Numbered from the stretch's first letter, positions 9,298 through 19,302 are shown. The stretch: DNA of 64,000 nt from Enterobacteriaceae endosymbiont of Donacia vulgaris (GCF_012568445.1 NZ_CP046190.1:188293-252292), one strand, 5' to 3'. Numbers and translations are program-made. The notes: generated by a model from the sequence alone, not told the origin.

Positions 9298-10803
9298 CAT
9301 TGGAAATAAAATTACATCTCTAATTGATTGTGTATTAGTAAATAACATAATTAATCTATCTATACCTATACCTAACCCAGCTGTTGGAGGTAATCCATAT
9401 TCTAGTGCTTCTATATAATCTTGATCATAAAAATTTTTGTTAATGTTTTTATTATTATCGTTATCTTTTAAATTTTGTTGTTCTTGAAATCTTTTTTTTT
9501 GTTCTTCAGGGTCGTTAAGTTCAGAAAAACCATTAGCTATTTCCATACCACAAATAAAAAATTCAAATCTATCAGTAAATAAAGGATTTAAATTATTATT
9601 TCTTGATAATGGAGAAATTTCAATAGGATATTCTGTAATAAATGTTGGTTCAATAATTTTATTTGAAATTTTTTCTTCAAAAATTTCAGAAATAATTTTA
9701 CCTTGACTCCAATTTTTATTTATTTTAACTTTCAATAAATCAGCAATTTGTATTAGTTTTTTTATATTTTCTAAATTTTCTAAAGAAAATTGTGGATAAA
9801 AATATATAATAGACTCTTTCATAGTTAATTTATTAAATTTTTTATTTAAGTCAAAAATATAATTATTATATTTTAATAAATGTTTTTTAAATATTTTTTT
9901 ATATATTATTTTAAATAATTTTTCAAATAAAATCATTAAATCTTGATAATCAGCATATGTTATATATAATTCCATCATAGTAAATTCAGGATTATGTTGA
10001 GTTGAAATTCCTTCATTTCTAAAATTTCTATTAATTTCAAAAATTTTATTAAAACCACCGATTATAAGACGTTTTAAATAAAGTTCAGGAGCAATTCGTA
10101 AATATATATTTTTATTATAAGTATTATGATATGTTATAAATGGTTTTGCTAAAGCACCTCCAGGAATATTATGCATCATAGGTGTTTCTACTTCAGTAAA
10201 ATTTTGTTTATACATAAAATTGCGAATATTTAATATAATTTGAGATCTTTTTTGAAAGATATTACGTGTTTTTTTATTAACAATTAAATCTAAATATCTT
10301 TTTCTGTATTTTATCTCTTTATTTTGTAAACCATGATATTTATCAGGAAGTGGGCGCATAGCTTTTGTTAATAAATAGAGTTTTTGACAAAAAATAGATA
10401 AAATATTAGTTTTTGTTTTAAAAACATAACCAACTATACCAACAATATCTCCAAGATCATATTTTTCTAAAAATTTTTTATATTCTTTTAAAGAAATACT
10501 ATTTTGAGATATATAGATTTGTATTTTTCCATTATAATCTTGAATATTAATAAAGGAAGCTTTACCCATAATTCTTAAATTGACTATACGTCCTGCGATA
10601 TTAAGTAATGTTTTTTTTAACAAACAATCTTTGTGATCATACTTTTTATAGATTTCATTTAATGAGATATTAATTTTAAAATTATTAGGAAAAACTATAT
10701 TATTATCATTTCTTAATTCTTGTAATTTTTTATGTCGAAATTTTATTTCATTATTATCAATATTTTTAATATTATTATTAAAATTTTTTTTATTTTCAGA
10801 CAT
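9283..10803 (-). CDS. lysS: Lysyl-tRNA synthetase (class II)
   Basis: Charges tRNA-Lys. 506 residues (E. coli 505). An N-terminal OB-fold that binds the anticodon is followed by the class II core: motif 2 FEINRNFRNEGISTQHNPEF near residue 260 and motif 3 GLPPTAGLGIGIDRLIM near residue 475. TFITEYPIEISPL and NGFSELNDPEEQ bind substrate in the family. It starts 17 bases after prfB, the same prfB-lysS pair as in E. coli, so the two are probably co-transcribed. Its final codons overlap tpiA tail to tail by 15 bases. Confidence 0.97.
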   Translation of the reverse strand: MSENKKNFNNNIKNIDNNEIKFRHKKLQELRNDNNIVFPNNFKINISLNEIYKKYDHKDCLLKKTLLNIAGRIVNLRIMGKASFINIQDYNGKIQIYISQNSISLKEYKKFLEKYDLGDIVGIVGYVFKTKTNILSIFCQKLYLLTKAMRPLPDKYHGLQNKEIKYRKRYLDLIVNKKTRNIFQKRSQIILNIRNFMYKQNFTEVETPMMHNIPGGALAKPFITYHNTYNKNIYLRIAPELYLKRLIIGGFNKIFEINRNFRNEGISTQHNPEFTMMELYITYADYQDLMILFEKLFKIIYKKIFKKHLLKYNNYIFDLNKKFNKLTMKESIIYFYPQFSLENLENIKKLIQIADLLKVKINKNWSQGKIISEIFEEKISNKIIEPTFITEYPIEISPLSRNNNLNPLFTDRFEFFICGMEIANGFSELNDPEEQKKRFQEQQNLKDNDNNKNINKNFYDQDYIEALEYGLPPTAGLGIGIDRLIMLFTNTQSIRDVILFPMLRSI

Positions 10804-10820
10804 AATAAATAATCCTATAT

Positions 10821-11922
10821 TTATAAACCTAATTTTAAACTTGCTTGAATAAATTTATCTAAATTACCATCAAGAACAGATTGTATATCATTAATTTCAA
10901 TTCCTGTTCTTATATCTTTAATTCTTGAATGATCTAGAATATAAGAACGGATTTGATATCCCCAACTAATATTAAATTTTTTTTTTTCTATTTTTTTTTG
11001 TATTTTTTGCTTTTTTTTATTTTGTAATTCATATAATTTAAACTTTATTTGTTTCATAGCTTGATCTTTATTTTTATGCTGTGATCTATTATTTTGACAT
11101 TGTGTTACTAATCCAGTGGGAAGATGTGTAATACGTACAGCAGATTCAGTACGATTTACATGTTGTCCTCCTGCTCCAGATGATCGATATACATCAATAC
11201 GTAAATCTTCTACATTAATAGTTAAATTAATATTATCTTTAATTTCTGGATATATAAATGTTGAAACAAAAGAGGTATGTCTTCTATTTGATGAATTAAA
11301 AGGACTTTTTCTAACTAAACGGTGAATACCATTTTCTGTACGTAACCACCCAAAAGCATAATGACCTATAATATGTAATGTAGATGATTTTATGCTTCCT
11401 ATAATATCTCCAGAAGATTTATGTATTATATTTACTTGAAATTTTTTTTTTTCTGCCCATTTTATATACATTCTCATTACTATTCTAGCCCAATCTTGGG
11501 AATCTATCCCTCCAGAACCAGCTTGTATATCAATAAAACAATTTCTTTTATCATTTTTTTTTACAAAAATTTTTTTCAATTCTAAAATATTTATTTTATT
11601 TTCTATATTGTATAATATTTTTATAGATTCTTTTAATATTTTTTTATCATTAGTTTCAATAGCTAAATTAATTAATTCATTAATATCAATAATCTCTTGA
11701 TTAAGATTATCTAATGATGATAATAAATTTTCTATATTTGTTTTTTTTTTATTTAAAATAAGTATATGATAAAAATCATTCCAAATATTGGGATCATTAA
11801 GTTTATTTTTTATTATTAATAACTTTTTTTGATATTTTAAATAATTAAAGAAACCCCCTAATAAAAATGTTTTTTCTTTTAATTTCTTTTAATTTATTTA
11901 ATATTAAACGGATTTCTAACAT
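10821..11922 (-). CDS. prfB: Peptide chain release factor 2, with programmed +1 frameshift
   Basis: Releases the peptide at UGA and UAA codons. The gene is in two frames: codons 1-25 at 11922-11848 (MLEIRLILNKLKEIK, ending IRGFL), an in-frame TAA as codon 26, then a +1 shift at 11846 into a 341-residue frame ending at 10823. The product of 366 residues matches RF2 (E. coli 365). The SPF stop-codon recognition motif (RKSPFNSSNRR) and the GGQ catalytic loop (SSGAGGQHVNRTES) are intact, with Ser before SGAGGQ where E. coli K-12 has Thr246. AGG lies 8 bases before the ATG. Without the shift only a fragment would be made; this is the normal RF2 design, not a pseudogene. Confidence 0.93.
11845..11859 (-). 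promoter_or_regulatory. prfB: RF2 frameshift site (AGG GGG TTT CTT TAA)
   Basis: On the minus strand the site reads AGGGGGTTTCTTTAAT. Compared with E. coli AGGGGGTATCTTTGAC it keeps the internal Shine-Dalgarno AGGGGG, its 3-base distance to the slippery CTT codon and the stop as codon 26. The stop is TAA instead of TGA. In E. coli the UGA makes the shift depend on RF2 level; UAA is also read by RF1, so that feedback should be weakened or absent here. The sequence is seen directly; the regulatory consequence is inferred. Confidence 0.9.
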
Positions 11923-12042
11923 ATTTTACCTAATTTTAAAAATTAAATAAAAATTAATCTTAATTAAATTAAAAATTACGTTAAAATTAATATTAATTAA
12001 TTTAAAATTAACATGAATAAAAAAAATATATTTTAATAAAAC

Positions 12043-12115
12043 TGGCCCTTGTTGGATTTGAACCAACGACCTAACGATTATGAGTCGTTTGCTCTAACCA
12101 CTGAGCTAAAGGGCC
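12043..12115 (-). tRNA. ileX: tRNA-Ile2 (anticodon CAU, lysidine type)
   Basis: 73-nt cloverleaf: acceptor stem GGCCCTT with AAGGGCC, D arm TAGCTCAGTGGTTAGAGC, anticodon arm AACGA-CTCATAA-TCGTT with anticodon CAT. The body matches E. coli tRNA-Ile2 (acceptor GGCCCCTT, CAGTGGTTAGAGCA, GGTCGNTGGTTCAA) much better than elongator or initiator tRNA-Met. The CAU form reads AUA only after TilS turns C34 into lysidine, and tilS is in this window. The discriminator A is followed by GTT, so CCA is not encoded. Confidence 0.92.
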
Positions 12116-12181
12116 ATTATTATTCTAAGTAGTATGTTATATTTTAAAAATTATTTCAATCAAATTTATATTTTTTTTTAA

Positions 12182-13633
12182 TTAATTAACTAAATAAAAT
12201 CTTTCTCCATCTCTCATAATATATAAAAGAATTAATATTGGATGTTTATCTAAAATTTTTTGAACATCTTTTATATTTTTTGTACGTTGTTTGTTAATAG
12301 ATAATATTACATCACCTTCTTTTAAACCTATCATTGCTGCTGGAGAATTAGGAATTACTTTTTCAACTTTTACTGCATTTTTTTTAAATTTCTTAAAAAA
12401 GAAAATTTCTTTTTTTAAAATAACATTATTTAAATATCCTCCTTCTATTCCATAATACATCGCTTTATTTTGAGAATGATTATTACAATAATCATTTAAT
12501 TTTATATTTATTTTTTGAAAATGACCTTTTCTTATAATTCCTAATCGAATTATTGTACCTCTCATAAGGTTACTTATTTTTGCCTTTAATATAGTAAAAC
12601 TGTATATTTTTTTACCATTTAATGTAACAATAATATCTCCAGATTGGAGTTTATTATTTTTAAATGATTCAGTTTTTCGTATAAAAATACCTTTACTAAC
12701 ATTAGAAGCATGCATTGCTTTAGCTATATGAGGGTCAAGATCTATTCCATAAATTCCTAAAGAACCTCTTTTAACTTTACCAAACTTAATAAAATGTTTA
12801 ATTAAATTATTAACAGTATTACTAGGTATAGCAAAACCAATACCGATATTACCTTCATTAGGAGTTAAAATAGCAGTATTTATACCAATTAAATCTCCAT
12901 TTAAATTAACTAATGCCCCTCCAGAACTACCTCGATTAATTGCTGCATCTGTTTGAATAAAATTTTCAAAATTTTCAATATTTAGTCCTGTACGTCCTAA
13001 TCCAGATATAATTCCTGATGTAACAGTTTCTCCTAAACCATATGGATTACCTATTGCTATAGTATAATCACCGACTTTTAAATTATCAGAATTAGCTATT
13101 TTAATACTTTTTAAATTTTTTGTTTTATTTTTAATTTGTATTAAAGCTATATCTGTTTGTGGATCTTTCCCTATAACTTTAGCTTCATAAGTTTTTCCAT
13201 CATTTAATTCTATTAAAATATAATTAGCATGGTCAATAACATGATTATTAGTAATAATTAAACCTTTTTTAGAATTTATAATTACACCAGAACCAATTGA
13301 ATGAAATTTTTGTTCAAGAATATTATTATTATTGCCACAAATAGGAGTATTTTCGTATGGTGATCCTTCTTTACATAACGCAAAATGTTCGTTTAAATAT
13401 TCTTGTATTTTGGAAGGTAATTTAAATTGTGTTATAAAAGTACTTCCTTGAACATTAATACTAACAACAGAAGGTATTACTTTTGATAATATTTTTGATA
13501 AACTTGGTAATGATGGATTACCAGATTTTTTCATTACATTCAAAGGTAATAATTTAGCATTAATATTTTTATATGTTATAGTTAACATACTAATAAAAAA
13601 AAATATACAAAAAATTTTTTTTAATTTTCTCAT
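12182..13633 (-). CDS. degP: Periplasmic serine protease and chaperone DegP
   Basis: Degrades or refolds misfolded envelope proteins in the periplasm. About 483 residues from the chosen start (E. coli 474). A signal peptide (MRKLKKIFCIFFFISML...NA) is followed by the trypsin-like domain with His in TNNHVIDHA, Asp in KDPQTDIALIQI and Ser in NRGSSGGALVN, then two PDZ domains (about 290-370 and 410-480). The LA loop keeps two cysteines (LCKEGSPY, TPICGN), as in E. coli. I chose the ATG at 13633, which has GAGA 7 bases upstream and aligns with the E. coli start; an ATG at 13645 would add four residues. Together with skp, bamA and rseP it shows that outer-membrane protein quality control persists. 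Confidence 0.94.
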   Translation of the reverse strand: MRKLKKIFCIFFFISMLTITYKNINAKLLPLNVMKKSGNPSLPSLSKILSKVIPSVVSINVQGSTFITQFKLPSKIQEYLNEHFALCKEGSPYENTPICGNNNNILEQKFHSIGSGVIINSKKGLIITNNHVIDHANYILIELNDGKTYEAKVIGKDPQTDIALIQIKNKTKNLKSIKIANSDNLKVGDYTIAIGNPYGLGETVTSGIISGLGRTGLNIENFENFIQTDAAINRGSSGGALVNLNGDLIGINTAILTPNEGNIGIGFAIPSNTVNNLIKHFIKFGKVKRGSLGIYGIDLDPHIAKAMHASNVSKGIFIRKTESFKNNKLQSGDIIVTLNGKKIYSFTILKAKISNLMRGTIIRLGIIRKGHFQKINIKLNDYCNNHSQNKAMYYGIEGGYLNNVILKKEIFFFKKFKKNAVKVEKVIPNSPAAMIGLKEGDVILSINKQRTKNIKDVQKILDKHPILILLYIMRDGERFYLVN

Positions 13634-13870
13634 AAAAAATCTCATAATATGATTTATTAAATAAAATTTATATAAAATTAATGAATTTAAATAAATTATT
13701 ATTAATTATAATAAATTTATATGATTATATTAAATATTTTTATTAAAATAAAAAATTTATAAAAAATTTATATTTTAAAAAACTTTGAATAATGAAAATA
13801 TAATAATTTTTTACAAATTATTATACTTAATATAATATAGATCTTATCTTATATAAAGATATAAATATAC

Positions 13871-14536
13871 ATGTTTAATAAATTAAAAAATATTGCAGCT
13901 AAATTTGCAATAAAATATATTCAAAATAATAATATTATTGGTATTGGATCAGGAACTACAATATCCCATTTTATTGATCTTTTACCTACTGTAAAACATA
14001 ATATTAAAGGAGTAGTATCAGCTTCTGAAAATTCTACAAAAAAATTAAAAAAGTATAATTTTAACATTTTAAATATTAATGAAATAAAAAAAATTAGTAT
14101 GTATTTTGATAGTGCTGATGAAATTAATTATAAAATGCAAATGATAAAAGGAGGAGGAGCTGCATTAACTAACGAAAAAATTATATCAAATTTATCGGAA
14201 ACATTTGTTTGTATTATTGATGAATCTAAATATGTAAAATATCTAGGTATACATCCTGTTCCTATAGAAATTATACCTTTAGCAAAAAATTTCATTATTC
14301 AAAAATTATCTTACATAGGAGCTACAGCAAAACTTCGTATTAATACAATTACTGAACATGGTAATTTAATATTAGATATATATAATCTAGATTTAGATAA
14401 TCCAATTAAAATGGAAAAATATATAAATAATATTCCTGGAATTGTAACAGTTGGTTTATTTACACAAAAATGTGCAGATATAGTAATAATAGGAAATAAA
14501 AATTATACAGTATCTGTAATAGATAAAAAAAAATAA
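13871..14536 (+). CDS. rpiA: Ribose-5-phosphate isomerase A
   Basis: Interconverts ribose 5-phosphate and ribulose 5-phosphate in the non-oxidative pentose phosphate pathway, which supplies nucleotide precursors. 221 residues (E. coli 219). Substrate motifs are intact: GIGSGTTISHF near residue 25, FDSADEINYKMQMIKGGGAALTNEKI near residues 80-105 with the catalytic Asp and Glu, and IDESKYVKYLG. It is divergent from degP across 225 AT-rich bases, in which I see no convincing operator. No clear Shine-Dalgarno sequence lies before the ATG. Confidence 0.96.
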   Translation: MFNKLKNIAAKFAIKYIQNNNIIGIGSGTTISHFIDLLPTVKHNIKGVVSASENSTKKLKKYNFNILNINEIKKISMYFDSADEINYKMQMIKGGGAALTNEKIISNLSETFVCIIDESKYVKYLGIHPVPIEIIPLAKNFIIQKLSYIGATAKLRINTITEHGNLILDIYNLDLDNPIKMEKYINNIPGIVTVGLFTQKCADIVIIGNKNYTVSVIDKKK

Positions 14537-14599
14537 ATTTTAATATCAATTTATTTTTTCTTTTTTAAAAATTTAATTTTATAATTTATAATATATTAT

Positions 14600-15430
14600 A
14601 TGAAAATAAAATTTACTAAAATGCATGCATTAGGTAATGATTTTGTTATTATAAATAATATCAAAAAAAAATTTTTTTTAAAAAAAAAAATAATACAAAA
14701 ATTATCTAATAGATATTTAGGTATAGGATTTGATCAATTATTATTAGTAGAATTATCATTAAATAAAAATATTGATTTTCACTATAGAATTTTTAATGCT
14801 GATGGTCATGAAGTTGAACAATGTGGTAATGGGGCACGTTGTCTTGCTTTATATTTAAAAACAAAAAAATTAACATTAAAAAATAAAATATGTGTAAGTA
14901 CACAAAATCGTTTAATATATTTAAAATTTTTAAATGATAATATTATTTCTGTAAATATGGGTATTCCTTTATTTAATCCCAAAGAAATCCCGTTTATTAC
15001 CAATAGTATTAAAAATACTTATAAACTTTTTTTTAAAAATAAATTTATTTATTTTAGTATCGTTTCTTTAGGAAATCCACATTGTGTTATTCAAGTTCAA
15101 AATGTATCAAATACTTCAATATCATTAATAGGTTCATTTTTTCAAAATCATAAATTATTTCCAAAAAAAGTTAATGTAGGTTTTATGCAATATTTAAATA
15201 TTGATAATATTAAAATAAGAGTTTTTGAAAGAGGAGTTGGAGAAACTAAATCTTGTGGTTCAGGTGCTTGTGCCGCTGCCGCTGTAGGTATTAAAAAAAA
15301 TATTTTATTAAATAAAGTTTATGTTCATCTCCCAGGAGGAATTATAACTGTTCATTGGAAAGGAAAAAATAATAATTTATATATGGAAGGAATTGCTAAT
15401 TATGTTTATGATGGTCAAATAATATTATAA
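14600..15430 (+). CDS. dapF: Diaminopimelate epimerase
   Basis: Turns LL- into meso-diaminopimelate, the branch metabolite for lysine and for peptidoglycan. 276 residues (E. coli 274). The two catalytic cysteines are present: NADGHEVEQCGNGARC near residue 75 and ETKSCGSGACAAAAVG near residue 220. The N-terminus FTKMHALGNDFVIIN is typical. dapE, two steps earlier in the same pathway, lies at 33995-35152. In E. coli dapF is followed by yigA, xerC and yigB before uvrD; these three are deleted here and uvrD follows after 32 bases. Confidence 0.97.
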   Translation: MKIKFTKMHALGNDFVIINNIKKKFFLKKKIIQKLSNRYLGIGFDQLLLVELSLNKNIDFHYRIFNADGHEVEQCGNGARCLALYLKTKKLTLKNKICVSTQNRLIYLKFLNDNIISVNMGIPLFNPKEIPFITNSIKNTYKLFFKNKFIYFSIVSLGNPHCVIQVQNVSNTSISLIGSFFQNHKLFPKKVNVGFMQYLNIDNIKIRVFERGVGETKSCGSGACAAAAVGIKKNILLNKVYVHLPGGIITVHWKGKNNNLYMEGIANYVYDGQIIL

Positions 15431-15462
15431 TAAATTTTATTTTAATTACGGTATTCCCGTCA

Positions 15463-17664
15463 ATGAAAAACATTAATTTGTTAAAAAATTTAAATAGTAA
15501 ACAAAAAGAAGTTGTATCTGAAATTAGAAAAAATTTATTAATATTAGCTGGAGCTGGTAGCGGTAAAACACTTGTATTAATTCGTAGAATAGCATGGTTA
15601 ATTTATCAAGAACATTGTTCTCCTAAATCTATTTTAGCTGTAACTTTTACAAATAAAGCAGCATTAGAATTAAAAAATAGAATTACGTCATTAATAAAAG
15701 ATTATGAAAAAAATGATATTTGGATAGGAACATTCCATAGCTTCGCTTATTATATATTAAGAATTCATTATATAGAAGCGAAATTAACAAAAAATTTTCA
15801 AATTATAGATACTTCAGATCAAAAAATATTAATTAAAAAAATTTTAAAAAAATTATCTTTACAAGATAAAAATTACTCAATAGAGAGTATATTAAAAAAT
15901 ATAAATAATTTTAAAAATAATTTTTTTAATAAGAAAAAAAATTATATTTATGGAAATAATGTAAATAATATTTATTTATTAAAAATATATGATGAATATC
16001 AAAATTATTGTAAAAGTATAGAAGTTATTGATTTTAATGATTTAATATTGTGTTTATATAAATTATTTTTATATAATCCTCATATATTAAAAATATATCA
16101 AAAAAGATTTCAAAATATTTTAATTGATGAATTTCAGGATACAAACGATATACAATATAAGTTTATTTCTTTATTATATAATAAACATTATAATACTAAA
16201 ATACTTCTTGTAGGTGATGATGATCAATCTATTTATGGGTGGAGAGGTGCTCAAATTGAAAATATTAATCTTTTTTTAAAAGATTTTGATGATGTTAAAA
16301 CAATTTTATTAGAACAAAATTATCGCTCTACTTCAAATATTTTAAAAGCTGCAAATAAATTAATTTCTCATAATGATATAAGAGTAAAAAAAAAATTATG
16401 GACTCAAAAAGAAGATGGGAAACTTATTTCTATATATTTTGCATTAAATGAATTTGATGAAGCTCAATATATTGCGAAATATATAAATAAAAATTTTATA
16501 AAAAAAAATATAAAATTAGATAATTGTGCAATTCTTTATAGAAATAATGTTCAATCTCGTATTTTAGAAGAAATTATGTTAAAATTTTGTATTCCTTATA
16601 AAATTTACGGAGGAATACGTTTTTTTGAACGTCAAGAAATAAAAGATGTTTTATCTTATTTAAGATTCATATCTAATTATAATGATGATAATTCTTTTGA
16701 AAGGATTATAAATATTCCTAAAAGAGGAATTGGAGATAATACAATCAAGATAATAAAATATGTTTCTCAAAAATATTTTTTAACATTATGGGAATCTAGT
16801 CTTTATATTTTAAAAAAAAAAAAATATTTAAATACTACATCATTTAATGCATTAAAAAAATTTATTATTTTAATTAAATATTTAAAAAATAATTTAAAAA
16901 ATAAACCATTACCAATAATGATAAAAAAAACTATAAATGATTCTGGATTATTAAAAATGTATAACAAAAGTTGTTTTTCTGAAAACAATTTTAATAAAAT
17001 AAATAATTTAAAAGAATTAATTAATGCAGCTGATTATTTTACAAAAATTTCATTAAAACATACAAATAAAGTATTTTCGAAAAATCAAAATACTTTATTG
17101 GTAGATTTTCTTTCACAAACATTATTAACAACAGAAGATATTAATTTAAATAAAAAAAATAAAAATCAAAATACCAATAATTATATACAAATGATGACTA
17201 TTCATGCATCAAAAGGATTAGAATTTTCTGAAGTATTTATCGTAGGTATGGAAGAAGGTATATTTCCAAATAAAAGTACTTTTACAGATACTAATATAAA
17301 TGAAGAAAGACGTTTAGCTTATGTAGGTATTACTAGAGCAAAAAAAAAATTAACATTAACTTATACAAAAAAACGTTATTTATATGGTAAAGAAATTAAT
17401 TCTATACCATCAAGATTTATTAATGAATTACCAGAAAATTGTATCCAAAAAATTAGTTATTTAAAAAAAAATATTTTTTTTAAATCCCAAAATATTTTAA
17501 ATAAAAAAAAATATTTTATAGGACAAGTAGTTTATCATCAAATTTTCGGAAAAGGAATTATTTTAAAAATAGAAATTATTAAAAATAATAAAAAATTACA
17601 AATTAAATTTAATAATATGATAATAAAATGGATAATGTCTAATTATGTACAATCTTATATATAA
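15463..17664 (+). CDS. uvrD: DNA helicase II (UvrD)
   Basis: 3'-5' superfamily 1A helicase used in mismatch repair and nucleotide excision repair. 733 residues (E. coli 720). Motifs in order: Walker A LAGAGSGKTLVLIRRI near residue 30, GTFHSFAYYILR, Walker B LIDEFQDTND near 220, GDDDQSIYGWRGA near 250, QNYRSTSNILKAAN, MTIHASKGLEF near 580 and YVGITRAKKKLTLTY near 620. The C-terminal tail ends in a divergent Tudor-like region (VVYHQIFGKGIILKI). No Shine-Dalgarno sequence is evident. A DNA repair helicase is often lost from such small genomes, so an intact copy is notable. Confidence 0.96.
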   Translation: MKNINLLKNLNSKQKEVVSEIRKNLLILAGAGSGKTLVLIRRIAWLIYQEHCSPKSILAVTFTNKAALELKNRITSLIKDYEKNDIWIGTFHSFAYYILRIHYIEAKLTKNFQIIDTSDQKILIKKILKKLSLQDKNYSIESILKNINNFKNNFFNKKKNYIYGNNVNNIYLLKIYDEYQNYCKSIEVIDFNDLILCLYKLFLYNPHILKIYQKRFQNILIDEFQDTNDIQYKFISLLYNKHYNTKILLVGDDDQSIYGWRGAQIENINLFLKDFDDVKTILLEQNYRSTSNILKAANKLISHNDIRVKKKLWTQKEDGKLISIYFALNEFDEAQYIAKYINKNFIKKNIKLDNCAILYRNNVQSRILEEIMLKFCIPYKIYGGIRFFERQEIKDVLSYLRFISNYNDDNSFERIINIPKRGIGDNTIKIIKYVSQKYFLTLWESSLYILKKKKYLNTTSFNALKKFIILIKYLKNNLKNKPLPIMIKKTINDSGLLKMYNKSCFSENNFNKINNLKELINAADYFTKISLKHTNKVFSKNQNTLLVDFLSQTLLTTEDINLNKKNKNQNTNNYIQMMTIHASKGLEFSEVFIVGMEEGIFPNKSTFTDTNINEERRLAYVGITRAKKKLTLTYTKKRYLYGKEINSIPSRFINELPENCIQKISYLKKNIFFKSQNILNKKKYFIGQVVYHQIFGKGIILKIEIIKNNKKLQIKFNNMIIKWIMSNYVQSYI

Positions 17665-17753
17665 AAAAGTAAATGTATTTGTAAAATAATACTGAAAAAG
17701 TATATATATTTATTTAAATATTAATTTAAATAATATCCTAATTAGGAGTTATT

Positions 17754-18710
17754 ATGTTAAATGCGTATAAAATATATAATAAACATTTAATTTATTTAAA
17801 ATTAGATAATCATTATAATAATCTTTTAGATGCAATTTGGATTGATTTAATAAAACCCGAAAATATTGAAAGAAAAAAAATTTATTATTTATTAGGACAA
17901 AATCTAGCTACTAGACCAGAATTAGAAGATATAGAAGCATCAGCTAGATTTTTTGAAAATCAAGAAGGATTACATATTCATTCTTTCTTTTTTTATAAAA
18001 ATAAAGATGAACATGCTGGTACAACTACAGTTGCATTTACCATTAAAAATGGTAGATTATATACTTTACGAGAAAAAGAATTATCTGTTTTTCGTTTATA
18101 TAGAATACGTATGCATAAAAATAATACCATGATTTATGGTAATCCTTATGAATTATTATTAGATATATTAGATACTAAAATTGAACAGTTAGCTGATGAA
18201 ATAGAAAATATATATAGTCAATTAGAATCTCTTAGTTGTATCATTATGAAAGGACATAAAAATGATCAATTTGATAATGCACTTTCTACTTTAGCGGAAT
18301 TAGAAGATATTGGGTGGAAAGTAAGATTATGTTTAATGGATACACAAAGAGCTGTAAATTTTTTAATGAGAAAAACTAGGTTACCAGAAATTCAGATAGA
18401 ACAAGCTAGAGAAATTTCAAGAGATATTGAATCTCTATTACCCCATAATGAATCGTTATTTCAAAAAGTAAATTTTTTAGTACAAGCTGCAATGGGTTTT
18501 ATTAATATAGAACAAAATAGAATTATAAAAATTTTTTCATTAGTATCAGTTATTTTTTTACCTCCTACTTTAGTAGCATCTAATTATGGTATGAATTTTT
18601 CTATTTTACCAGAATTAAAATGGAAATATGGTTATTTATATGCCATCATTATAATGATAATATCAGCTTTAGCTCCTTATTTTTATTTTAAAAAAAAAAA
18701 ATGGTTATAA
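17754..18710 (+). CDS. corA: Magnesium/cobalt channel CorA
   Basis: Homopentameric inner-membrane Mg2+ channel. 318 residues (E. coli 316). A long cytoplasmic domain is followed by two C-terminal transmembrane segments. The channel signature YGMNF stands near residue 280 after the first segment ([20 protein letters not shown]), and the end, [20 protein letters not shown] followed by basic KKKKWL, follows E. coli closely. AGGAG lies 5 bases before the ATG. It lies after uvrD as in E. coli. It is the only obvious small-ion transporter in the window. Confidence 0.97.
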   Translation: MLNAYKIYNKHLIYLKLDNHYNNLLDAIWIDLIKPENIERKKIYYLLGQNLATRPELEDIEASARFFENQEGLHIHSFFFYKNKDEHAGTTTVAFTIKNGRLYTLREKELSVFRLYRIRMHKNNTMIYGNPYELLLDILDTKIEQLADEIENIYSQLESLSCIIMKGHKNDQFDNALSTLAELEDIGWKVRLCLMDTQRAVNFLMRKTRLPEIQIEQAREISRDIESLLPHNESLFQKVNFLVQAAMGFINIEQNRIIKIFSLVSVIFLPPTLVASNYGMNFSILPELKWKYGYLYAIIIMIISALAPYFYFKKKKWL

Positions 18711-19302
18711 TATAAAAAATATTTTTTAATTTATATAATTTTAATAATTCAATACTATGAATATATAATAAAATATTCATTAAAATTATATAAAATATAA
18801 ATAATTATATTATTAATAAATATATTTTTCAAAAATTGAATTTTACTAGGTGAATTAATTATATTATAATTCACCTATATATTTTTTTTAAAATTATATA
18901 TAAAAAATAATATATTTATAAATAATAAAATTATAATTAATATTATTTTATCAAAAAATAAATAAAATTTAATTTTATAAATTATATTATTTTAATAAAA
19001 TTTAAAATTTTTATATCAATATAATAATTACTATAGATAATTATAAATAGATATGATGTACTAATTAAATATTAACATATATTTAATTAATTTAAATTAT
19101 AATATATATTATTAAATATATTTAATTAAAAATATTTTATTAATAAAAAAAATCAAAAATTGTTTTTTAAATAGAAAATTTATAAATTTTAAATATTTTA
19201 CAAAAATATTTTTATAAAATATATTGTTATATATTAATATATTATTTTTTTATATTACTTTAAAATAAAATAAATATTATTTTATTTTAATAAGAGATTA
19301 TA
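18711..19302. other. 592-base spacer between corA and sucA
   Basis: The longest stretch without a gene. It is almost entirely A and T. Apart from the terminator hairpin at 18847-18877 I find no tRNA, no open reading frame with a recognisable product, and no remnant I can assign. In E. coli the sdhCDAB genes precede sucA, but I see no residue of them here. The sucA promoter must lie in the right half; with this base composition -10-like hexamers occur by chance and I do not pick one. Confidence 0.6.
18847..18889 (+). terminator. Intrinsic terminator after corA
   Basis: A perfect 11-bp stem TAGGTGAATTA (18847-18857) with TAATTCACCTA (18867-18877), 9-base loop, followed by TATATTTTTTTT. It lies 137 bases past the corA stop and is the best classical rho-independent terminator in the window. 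It should end the dapF-uvrD-corA transcript. Confidence 0.8.

Noticed and set aside
10821-11579. prfB as a truncated gene starting at an internal TTG
   Set aside because: The protein continues upstream in the same frame to the frameshift site and, in the zero frame, to an ATG at 11922 with 25 codons that match the RF2 leader, so the gene is whole.
11950-12012. Imperfect 30-base tandem repeat between prfB and tRNA-Ile2
   Set aside because: Two units starting AAAATTAAT agree over most positions, but the sequence is A/T only and low in complexity, so chance similarity is likely.
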